Positions 9,722-17,304 of a DNA stretch of 64,000 bases are shown one piece after another. Every line of letters starts with the position of its first letter. Position 1 is the stretch's first letter. The notes beneath the pieces are model-generated. The model ran no database searches. It was given only the letters and a program-made list of their open reading frames with translations, and was not told the origin of the DNA. The position numbers were made by a program, and so were the translations under genes. The stretch covers positions 1,054,001 to 1,118,000 of the forward strand of contig OZ245018.1 in NCBI GenBank assembly GCA_965223825.1, written 5' to 3'. The DNA is from CAJXQU01 sp965223825. GTDB taxonomy: Bacteria > Pseudomonadota > Gammaproteobacteria > CAJXQU01.

Positions 9722-10666
9722 ATGGATAAAGTAACAGGTATTAAAAGTGTCGATTTTCAAATTACCGCTAAAGGGCATGGTGTTGTCAATTGGAATGGCC
9801 CTACGACGTTGAGCAGCGATGGAAAAACCGTAGATAACCATACACTTCCCAAACTAAGAGGGTACACGAATTTAACTGGGAGGGTGAAAGAGGAGTCTGG
9901 TTACCAGTATAAGAAAGAGGCAACAGACATCGATTTCAAAAAAACGCCTCTATATATCAGTCAGAATTGTATTCGTCATCACCTTTTTCGTGAGCAGGCA
10001 TATGATATTCACTACGCAAAAAAAACGGACTTGCAAAAAGTATTAGCCTCAGCAACTGGGTTAATCCGTGGCTATGTTGTTCCAGAGTCACAAAACAAAC
10101 GGACAAGTTCATTGCTTCTGGAAGATTTTGTTGATCAATTAGGTAACGGGAATTTTGAGCAGTTCGGTCAAGCTGGTGAGCGGGATAGTTCATCATTTTT
10201 CTCAAAAACTACATTTGGTGATACAAAATATATTTCCTATGGATCCATTAGTGTTGAGCAACTTCAATTTATTTCACTAGACAAGAAGTTTGACCGTGAA
10301 GCAATGGGGATAAAAGACGGTCAAGGTGAGGAAGTAGCCTTAGCAGTGACTAAATTTATTCAGTCTCTTAATTTCGAATTAGAACCTAGTGCAGTATTCC
10401 ATCCAAACTATGTTCGCAAAGGTACCATTTTTGAGGAAGGAGAGGTAGGTATTCTTCTCAATGACGATGCTGTCCAAGCATTGGTACAGCATACACTTGA
10501 ACGGATCAGTAACCTATCTATTCGACAAGCTAAATCATATATGTATGTGGATGATGTCATTATTGATTATAACGATAGCCACAAAATGATGCGTATTAAA
10601 ACTAACGCAGGGTCGATATCGGAAGAAAAGCAAGGTAGTTATGCCAATTATTTTTACGCTAAATAA
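9722..10666 (+). CDS. cas7fv: Cas7fv, crRNA backbone subunit of the I-F2 Cascade
   Basis: The 314-aa protein sits three bases after the cas2-3 stop. Position (between cas2-3 and cas5fv), length and features such as the N-terminal FQITAKGHGVVNWNG and LPKLRGYTN, and IRHHLFREQAYDIHY near 81-95, fit the Cas7fv family of the Shewanella putrefaciens-type variant. Several copies are expected to coat the spacer part of the crRNA and to form the target-binding filament. In this variant the large subunit Cas8f is absent. The assignment rests on the operon pattern and remembered family similarity; no search could be run. Confidence 0.88.
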   Translation: MDKVTGIKSVDFQITAKGHGVVNWNGPTTLSSDGKTVDNHTLPKLRGYTNLTGRVKEESGYQYKKEATDIDFKKTPLYISQNCIRHHLFREQAYDIHYAKKTDLQKVLASATGLIRGYVVPESQNKRTSSLLLEDFVDQLGNGNFEQFGQAGERDSSSFFSKTTFGDTKYISYGSISVEQLQFISLDKKFDREAMGIKDGQGEEVALAVTKFIQSLNFELEPSAVFHPNYVRKGTIFEEGEVGILLNDDAVQALVQHTLERISNLSIRQAKSYMYVDDVIIDYNDSHKMMRIKTNAGSISEEKQGSYANYFYAK

Positions 10667-10679
10667 CGAGGAAATCTTG

Positions 10680-11690
10680 ATGAGAATAACCATTGTATAT
10701 GAAGCGTCATGGCGAAATTCATTTCTTGATCCCTTAACAAGTAATAATGAGCCATTACCCAAAAACGGGCGTAAGTTTGTAGGATCGATGACTAATTTAA
10801 AAAATTCCAATAACTATATTGCACGTCAAGTGTCTGTAGATACAGTTATGGGGGTATTGAATCGTTTGGTTGGTGATCAAAGAAAACTTTATCAAGCTCG
10901 TTTGAGTGAAAATTACTATTTTCGAGAGATCGAATCAAAAGTTAAGTTCGAGGATAAACCAAAGTTCATCAATAATGAGGTGACTTATATTCGTAATATT
11001 ACAGGTAGCACAGACCAAAATTCCTATACAGGAATGATCAAAGTGAATGACCCAATATTTTCTTCAGATTATTCTAACGAACTGTGGTCTATTCTCGCTT
11101 TGGAACTAGAAGAACTGTGTCAATTTATTGTTACTAACAGCGGTTTTGATAAAACGCTTGAGCTCGACCCGCTGGTAATAATTGAAAAGTTGGAAACACT
11201 GAATAAGCTTAAAGCGATGCCTAATGAGGGAGATGTTTTATCTGCTCACACGTTATTGAAAAATAACTTTGAGAAATTTAAAGGAGTTAATCAAAAAGGG
11301 GAGGTGTTTCCAATAAGCCTCTATTGCTCTGCCTTATACCTTCAAATGGAACGCTTAACTGCAAAGTATGATCTTGGCTCTGCTAAAACAAAATCGGGTG
11401 GTTTAAGCGGTATATCAAATAATGGGTTTACAAAAAAGGATTTTATGGGGAGGTATACTACAGGAGGCAAGAAGAAAATCTGGGGAAACCCTTATGTGCG
11501 TGAAGAGTTTGTGAAGGGCGAAGGAAAGACAAAACACTTACTTACCAAGGCAAGTGGAATGTTGGAAGTTAGTCTTGATATTTCTAGAGAGCAAGCCTTG
11601 AAGCTTCAACAAGATATTGAATACGCAGGTGTTTCTAGCTTTTATCTCGGAAAAAAAGGCCTTGCATACGTTTCTGATATCCGAGTGTAG
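10680..11690 (+). CDS. cas5fv: Cas5fv, crRNA 5'-handle and PAM-recognition subunit
   Basis: The start was set at ATG 10680, preceded by ACGAGGA. An in-frame ATG at 10641 lies inside cas7fv and has no ribosome binding site. The 336-aa product has the Cas5fv pattern: an N-terminal strand RITIVYEASWRNSFL, then GRKFVGSMTNLK and the well-conserved TVMGVLNRLVGDQRKLYQAR. In the I-F2 variant, Cas5fv caps the crRNA 5' handle. From structural work on the Shewanella complex it also recognises the PAM, replacing the missing large subunit. It is followed by cas6f after eight bases. No truncation is seen. Confidence 0.9.
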   Translation: MRITIVYEASWRNSFLDPLTSNNEPLPKNGRKFVGSMTNLKNSNNYIARQVSVDTVMGVLNRLVGDQRKLYQARLSENYYFREIESKVKFEDKPKFINNEVTYIRNITGSTDQNSYTGMIKVNDPIFSSDYSNELWSILALELEELCQFIVTNSGFDKTLELDPLVIIEKLETLNKLKAMPNEGDVLSAHTLLKNNFEKFKGVNQKGEVFPISLYCSALYLQMERLTAKYDLGSAKTKSGGLSGISNNGFTKKDFMGRYTTGGKKKIWGNPYVREEFVKGEGKTKHLLTKASGMLEVSLDISREQALKLQQDIEYAGVSSFYLGKKGLAYVSDIRV

Positions 11691-11698
11691 GAGAAAAT

Positions 11699-12250
11699 AT
11701 GAATAAATTTATAGATATCAATCTTCAATCAAATGCTGAAATGCCTGTAAACAGGTTATTGAATACTCTTTATACCAAGCTCCACAAAGCCTTATGCGAT
11801 CTCAACTCAGATCAAATCGGTGTTAGCTTTCCTAATTACACATTAACGCTTGGTGATCACCTGCGTATTCACGGGAACGGGCCAGATCTTGAGCAGCTGC
11901 AAAATATTAATTGGATGGGAGGTGTGAGTGGCTATTGCAATTTAAGTGGAATCACTCCTATTCCATTGAATACATCATTCCGCACCATCTCTCGCAAGCA
12001 AACTACCATGAGCCATTCAAAACTTAAACGTTTGCTAAAACGGGGAACTATCTCGAAAGAAGAGGTTGATCGCTACAAAGCAAAAATGTTCTCTCAAAGT
12101 TTAGATAATCCCTATATCGAATTGGTGAGTGGATCTAATGGCCATCGACACCGGCGTTTTATAGAGTTTGGTCCTATAGTGGATTCAGCCACTGCAGGAA
12201 AGTTTGATCAATTCGGACTCTCTAAAATAGCGACGATCCCTTGGTTTTGA
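11699..12250 (+). CDS. cas6f: Cas6f (Csy4), crRNA-processing endoribonuclease
   Basis: The 183-aa protein cuts the repeat RNA at the base of its hairpin and stays bound to the crRNA 3' end. The catalytic histidine of the family, His29, is at exactly the expected position (LYTKLHKAL). A basic helix suited to the repeat stem lies around residues 102-128 (RKQ, SKLKRLLKRG, RYKAK). The glycine-rich RIHGNG and the C-terminal FGLSKIATIPWF also fit Csy4. A GGAGAA ribosome binding site precedes ATG 11699. The repeat hairpin here (CTGCCG/CGGCAG-like arms) is the usual I-F substrate. It is the last intact gene of the operon. Confidence 0.96.
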   Translation: MNKFIDINLQSNAEMPVNRLLNTLYTKLHKALCDLNSDQIGVSFPNYTLTLGDHLRIHGNGPDLEQLQNINWMGGVSGYCNLSGITPIPLNTSFRTISRKQTTMSHSKLKRLLKRGTISKEEVDRYKAKMFSQSLDNPYIELVSGSNGHRHRRFIEFGPIVDSATAGKFDQFGLSKIATIPWF

Positions 12251-12268
12251 TCGCTAAAAAGAGGACGA

Positions 12269-12440
12269 ATGAGTAAGTTGAAATAATATTTTCTAAAAAA
12301 CGACGATCCGAAAAATTCAATTTTGCTTCAGAGGCCATCCAGATCACTGCAGAAGTAAAAATTTATCAGAAAGCTTGACTGAAGATGATCGCAGGCTTGA
12401 AGAAATAAACGATAGTTTCTATTGGATATTTCCAAACTAA
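12269..12440 (+). pseudogene. Possible frameshifted small ORF downstream of cas6f
   Basis: A well-placed GAGG precedes ATG 12269 (MSKLK), but that frame stops at once. A second frame reads SKKRRSEKFNFASEAIQITA (12292 onward) and a third carries NLSESLTEDDRRLEEIND then SFYWIFPN to a stop at 12438-12440. Joined, these would make a charged protein of about 57 residues requiring two frame changes. No family was recognised. It could be a decayed accessory gene of the cas operon, or chance open frames in AT-rich DNA. Amino-acid composition favours former coding, but the call is weak. Confidence 0.35.
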
Positions 12441-12490
12441 CTTAAAAGTCGCGTCAATCATGGCGCGCCTTGCTTGGCTAGAGAAGTGAC

Positions 12491-12518
12491 AAATTATCTT
12501 GTAAAGATAATTTTTTTT
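12491..12518 (+). terminator. AT-rich hairpin with T-run after the cas operon
   Basis: Arms AAATTATCT (12491-12499) and AGATAATTT (12505-12513) are perfect reverse complements with a 5-nt loop, and eight T run from 12511. It has the shape of an intrinsic terminator, but the stem is almost all A/T, so efficiency is uncertain. It would separate the cas mRNA from the CRISPR leader. Confidence 0.45.
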
Positions 12519-13051
12519 CAGCAACGGGTCTTCGTTATTTATAAAGGTTTTAGCAGGTAGGTAATTTTAAGATGTTCGATTCCTGAGAATTGAGAAGTTA
12601 ATAAAATCCAACTGGTTTATTCAGAATACCCGCGAAAATCTACGATCAACCTTATTCTACTGTCTTATTTAATAATGCAGCTGTCACCCGAAAGCGCATT
12701 CTATTTATACAAGGTTGGTCGAACTTAACGATAGAATGCCAAAGTGTGGTTTTGGAAATGCTGCATTTAAAGACTGGGGCTAGGTGAGTGAATAAAATCA
12801 GAATATAACGTAAATAGTTTTGTGTATTGAAAACACATCGGGACTACACAATAAAGCTAAACAACAACCTTGACGGTTTATATTGTTGACAAGCAATAAA
12901 AGCTAAAACACCAAAGATGGACCAATCTTTTTTGCTCTTTAAAAAAATATAATAAAATCAACAGGCTACAAGTTGATGCGATTTCATTGGTAAAATTGAT
13001 GAAGTAACACTAACTGACTGTTTCAGCTTATTTTTTCTGTCTTATATTAGT
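12519..13051 (+). promoter_or_regulatory. CRISPR leader with candidate promoter and IHF-like site
   Basis: This 530-bp AT-rich stretch has no gene and ends at the first repeat. Array polarity supports leader function: the degenerate repeat is at the far end, and repeats read in the plus orientation end in the CTTAGAAA handle. A perfect TATAAT lies at 12948-12953, with only a weak -35 (ATCTTT at 12925-12930). An IHF-like sequence (AATCAA-N4-CTA, 12956-12968) has one mismatch to the consensus. AATAAAATC occurs three times (12600, 12791 and 12951). Type I-F leaders are known to use IHF during integration. Leader role is well supported; the individual sites are tentative. Confidence 0.6.
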
Positions 13052-16000
13052 GTTCACTGCCGCACAGGCAGCTTAGAAAAGTTATTCAGGGCGGCACGAA
13101 CGGAGATTTAAGTTCACTGCCGCACAGGCAGCTTAGAAAGAAGCAATGGCAAGCCAGTGGCTTAAGGGAATGTTCACTGCCGCACAGGCAGCTTAGAAAG
13201 AATGCTACTCTGACTTGCACGGCAAAAAAATGTTCACTGCCGCACAGGCAGCTTAGAAATCTTTCTTAGTTTTAAGTCTCGCTCTTTGCTCGTTCACTGC
13301 CGCACAGGCAGCTTAGAAAAATTCCTTACTAACTCTCTTACCTTTAAGTAAGTTCACTGCCGCACAGGCAGCTTAGAAAATTTATCGCGTGACTCCCTTG
13401 GTGTGTTACTTGTTCACTGCCGCACAGGCAGCTTAGAAATTCTCTCGAACAATCGTTGCGACTTCGTTTTCGTTCACTGCCGCACAGGCAGCTTAGAAAT
13501 AGGCTTTTTTGCTGATCTTCCAGTTTCCTAGGTTCACTGCCGCACAGGCAGCTTAGAAATTGCCCACGAGCATTGATGGCGCTCGATCTGAGTTCACTGC
13601 CGCACAGGCAGCTTAGAAATCGCGATATTTAAGCGCCCACGCTATCACCTCGTTCACTGCCGCACAGGCAGCTTAGAAAACACGCGCAGCACACGAGCGA
13701 GCACGTCAAACGTTCACTGCCGCACAGGCAGCTTAGAAAGATATTGCTATCAAGTTTGACATTAAAAAGAAGTTCACTGCCGCACAGGCAGCTTAGAAAG
13801 CTCACGAAACTTTTTGACAGCCATTTACTTTGTTCACTGCCGCACAGGCAGCTTAGAAATGCGGTCGTCGTTTTTGTAAACTCATAAAATCGTTCACTGC
13901 CGCACAGGCAGCTTAGAAAACCTTCTCTTATGACGAAGGCAGTGCGGTTATGTTCACTGCCGCACAGGCAGCTTAGAAATAGTCGCCCGGGGCTGACGGA
14001 TCAGTGGACTGGTTCACTGCCGCACAGGCAGCTTAGAAAAGCCGTTTGCCCATTCGTCTACTTCGATGCTGGTTCACTGCCGCACAGGCAGCTTAGAAAT
14101 ATTGATTTTATAAGAACAAAATCGTTGAAAAGTTCACTGCCGCACAGGCAGCTTAGAAAGTTTCGTTCATCCCAATCGAACAGTGAGGTGAGTTCACTGC
14201 CGCACAGGCAGCTTAGAAATTCAAACGCTGGAAAAGATGGAGCAGCACTGAGTTCACTGCCGCACAGGCAGCTTAGAAAAGTCGTGCAGCGCGGACAGCT
14301 TATTCGCGGAGGTTCACTGCCGCACAGGCAGCTTAGAAATGACAATTTTTTTCTAGTGCCGTAGCGGATGAGTTCACTGCCGCACAGGCAGCTTAGAAAA
14401 ACGAGCTTGTGAAAGGGGCTTTAATTGGTACGTTCACTGCCGCACAGGCAGCTTAGAAAAAATATTTACTTAGAGGGAACTATATTGCGAAGTTCACTGC
14501 CGCACAGGCAGCTTAGAAATCGACTGGGTTAAAGCGAATGCAGCAGCAGACGTTCACTGCCGCACAGGCAGCTTAGAAAATTCTTTGCGAATCTGTCAAC
14601 GCTGGTTTAGTGTTCACTGCCGCACAGGCAGCTTAGAAAGATTGCTACGAGAACGATTATCGCTAGCACAAGTTCACTGCCGCACAGGCAGCTTAGAAAA
14701 ATTCGCTGCGGCGCACACAGTCAATCTTGTCGTTCACTGCCGCACAGGCAGCTTAGAAAGATCCATCAGCGATAATTGAGATGATGCGTTTGTTCACTGC
14801 CGCACAGGCAGCTTAGAAATCGACTGGGTTAAAGCGAATGCAGCAGCAGACGTTCACTGCCGCACAGGCAGCTTAGAAAATTCTTTGCGAATCTGTCAAC
14901 GCTGGTTTAGTGTTCACTGCCGCACAGGCAGCTTAGAAAGATTGCTACGAGAACGATTATCGCTAGCACAAGTTCACTGCCGCACAGGCAGCTTAGAAAA
15001 ATTCGCTGCGGCGCACACAGTCAATCTTGTCGTTCACTGCCGCACAGGCAGCTTAGAAAGATCCATCAGCGATAATTGAGATGATGCGTTTGTTCACTGC
15101 CGCACAGGCAGCTTAGAAAATTAATCGTTAATTTGTATTGCGTTAACTTGAGTTCACTGCCGCACAGGCAGCTTAGAAAGTTGTGATTGATGTGCAAAAA
15201 GATCGTTTTGAGTTCACTGCCGCACAGGCAGCTTAGAAAGCACGATGCAGGCGTAAGTGATTTATCTATCTGTTCACTGCCGCACAGGCAGCTTAGAAAA
15301 ATTACGGCTATTTAGGAACAGCACTAGTAACGTTCACTGCCGCACAGGCAGCTTAGAAAATTTCAAGACGCTGCAAAAGCAACTAAAAAATGTTCACTGC
15401 CGCACAGGCAGCTTAGAAAGATCTCGTTGGATTATGACGGGTCGCGGATGGGTTCACTGCCGCACAGGCAGCTTAGAAATGCGAGATCCGACTCGCTGAG
15501 CGCGATTATCGGTTCACTGCCGCACAGGCAGCTTAGAAAGTCTGCTGATACGTCAACAAAGTCGCATAGTAGTTCACTGCCGCACAGGCAGCTTAGAAAA
15601 GTCAATCCAGGTGATTTTATCAACAAGGATTGTTCACTGCCGCACAGGCAGCTTAGAAACGTTTTCACGTTTGTCGCCAATGCTGTTTATCGTTCACTGC
15701 CGCACAGGCAGCTTAGAAATTGGAGCAAGCACGCGCGAAGTTATTGCGATGGTTCACTGCCGCACAGGCAGCTTAGAAATTTAGTGCTGGCTGGAGTAAT
15801 ACAGGAGATACGTTCACTGCCGCACAGGCAGCTTAGAAATAACAAGGCGCTCAAATATGGACGCTTCGCGCGTTCACTGCCGCACAGGCAGCTTAGAAAA
15901 TTGTCATGGCTAACCGATGAAAAACCACATCGTTCACTGCCGCACAGGCAGCTTAGAAATCACGTGGATGTCGGCGTCCACGGCGGCAAGCGTTCACTGC

Positions 16001-16920
16001 CGCACAGGCAGCTTAGAAAGAGAATTTGAATATCGTGACGGATATTTTTACGTTCACTGCCGCACAGGCAGCTTAGAAAATTCGATTCCGTTTAGCGTGG
16101 ACTTGCTAAGGGTTCACTGCCGCACAGGCAGCTTAGAAATAAGTTATCAGCAGAGGCAATCGAAGCGTATCGTTCACTGCCGCACAGGCAGCTTAGAAAT
16201 CTTTAGTTTGTTTTAAGTCTCGCTCTTTGCTGTTCACTGCCGCACAGGCAGCTTAGAAAAACAAGCTTGGTGAAACGATGACTAAAACTGTGTTCACTGC
16301 CGCACAGGCAGCTTAGAAAGTCACAACAATCCGTTGACGCAAGAATCCTTGGTTCACTGCCGCACAGGCAGCTTAGAAATTAAGCGGGTTTAGCGGGGGC
16401 GCGATTGAGCGGTTCACTGCCGCACAGGCAGCTTAGAAAGCAGATATATCCGGCTCAGGCTATGGGGTGAGGTTCACTGCCGCACAGGCAGCTTAGAAAG
16501 TTACCCCCTCCCGCGTTTTGTGTGCCGACCAGTTCACTGCCGCACAGGCAGCTTAGAAAGATTAGGGAACACTCACGCAAGCCAGACGAAGGTTCACTGC
16601 CGCACAGGCAGCTTAGAAAGATCACATTGCTTTTTGTTGCTGCAGCATCCAGTTCACTGCCGCACAGGCAGCTTAGAAAAGCACTCGCACTAAAACTCAG
16701 CGATCACATTCGTTCACTGCCGCACAGGCAGCTTAGAAATAGCGCTGCCAGCATCTTGCGCAACTGAACTGGTTCACTGCCGCACAGGCAGCTTAGAAAT
16801 GAAGTTTGATTGCGCTTAGCGCAGGATTTGAGTTCACTGCCGCACAGGCAGCTTAGAAAATCTGCAAATGGCCCCGTCCTGCCTTTATCTCCGTTCACTG
16901 CCGCACAGGCAGCTTAGGTA
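13052..16920 (+). CRISPR. Type I-F CRISPR array, 65 repeats and 64 spacers
   Basis: The 28-nt repeat starts GTTCACTGCC and ends CTTAGAAA, with hairpin arms CTGCC and GGCAG. It occurs at a strict 60-bp period: 64 identical copies from 13052 to 16859, then a final copy at 16893-16920 in which the last AAA is GTA. Spacers are 32 nt, except the last (16860-16892), which is 33. The degenerate copy marks the oldest end, so the leader is on the left and transcription is rightward. Five units are exactly duplicated (14520-14819 and 14820-15119), leaving 59 distinct spacers. The repeat is the standard I-F type and matches the adjacent cas genes. No spacer was matched to a target, because no search could be run. 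Confidence 0.99.
14520..15119 (+). repeat. Exact 300-bp tandem duplication of five repeat-spacer units
   Basis: Bases 14520-14819 and 14820-15119 are identical, each holding five spacers and five repeats (first spacer begins TCGACTGGGTTAAAG, last begins GATCCATCAGCG). Unequal recombination between repeats is the likely origin. The lack of any difference suggests that it is recent, or that the genome assembly should be checked here. Confidence 0.97.
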
Positions 16921-17090
16921 TTTTTAGAGTTCTTGTCTAAAGTTGCACATACAACGAGCTAAGGGGTTTGATCTGAGGCTTGCCCGTCTTTAAAACTCTA
17001 TCGCAATTAATTGGTGACATGGGGGGAGGTTAAAATGTATCTTTGCGTTCTTTGAGAAAATATATGGAAATCAGTTCTTTAAAATACTCA

Positions 17091-17118
17091 TTGACATGGT
17101 AAAACCACTATGTAAAAT
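17091..17118 (+). promoter_or_regulatory. Sigma70-type promoter of tRNA-Val
   Basis: TTGACA at 17091-17096 and TAAAAT at 17113-17118 are separated by 16 bp, and a GC-rich discriminator (CGCGCTC) follows just before the tRNA. This is the arrangement expected for a strong, stringently controlled stable-RNA promoter. Confidence 0.75.
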
Positions 17119-17135
17119 ATCGCGCTCTTTGTAAT

Positions 17136-17212
17136 AGGCGCGTAGCTCAGCTGGTTAGAGCACCACCTTGACATGGTGGGGGTCGTTGGTTCGAGTCCAA
17201 TCGTGCCTACCA
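17136..17212 (+). tRNA. tRNA-Val (anticodon GAC)
   Basis: This 77-nt cloverleaf has an acceptor stem AGGCGCG/CGTGCCT, D-arm GCTCAGCTGGTTAGAGC, anticodon loop CTTGACATG with GAC, a T-arm with GGTTCGAGTCC, and an encoded CCA. The body closely resembles other gammaproteobacterial tRNA-Val(GAC). It lies 216 bp past the end of the CRISPR array and is transcribed away from it, so its 3' end does not face the array. Confidence 0.96.
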
Positions 17213-17218
17213 AATTCC

Positions 17219-17259
17219 AAAGCATCGTCCAGAATAGAATTTTCTGACGATGCTTTTTT
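17219..17259 (+). terminator. Rho-independent terminator after tRNA-Val
   Basis: Arms AAAGCATCGTC (ending 17229) and GACGATGCTTT (17246-17256) form a perfect stem followed by T residues to 17259. It lies seven bases after the tRNA CCA end and separates it from thrS. Confidence 0.85.
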
Positions 17260-17304
17260 GTTTAACCAACGATGATCTCTCGTATTGATCACAAGGTAAG
17301 TAGA

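Noticed and set aside
10641..10679. Earlier start of cas5fv at ATG 10641
   Set aside because: It lies within cas7fv without a ribosome binding site; ATG 10680 has ACGAGGA upstream and matches the family N-terminus.
14400..16291. Similarity between the spacers at 14400-14431 and 16260-16291 (both begin AAC-AGCTTG)
   Set aside because: Only the first 16 bases resemble each other, with mismatches and a gap, and the rest differs; too weak to claim a common target.
13930..16898. Long open frames across the CRISPR array with repeated SLPHRQLR- or VHCRTGSLE-like peptides, on both strands
   Set aside because: The 60-bp period is a multiple of three, so the repeat is read in the same frame again and again; these are translations of the array and not genes.
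17136..17212. tRNA-Val as an integration site for a CRISPR-bearing island
   Set aside because: The array lies at the 5' side of the tRNA, while tRNA-targeting islands normally join its 3' end. No integrase and no direct repeat of the tRNA end were seen near 4700-5800.
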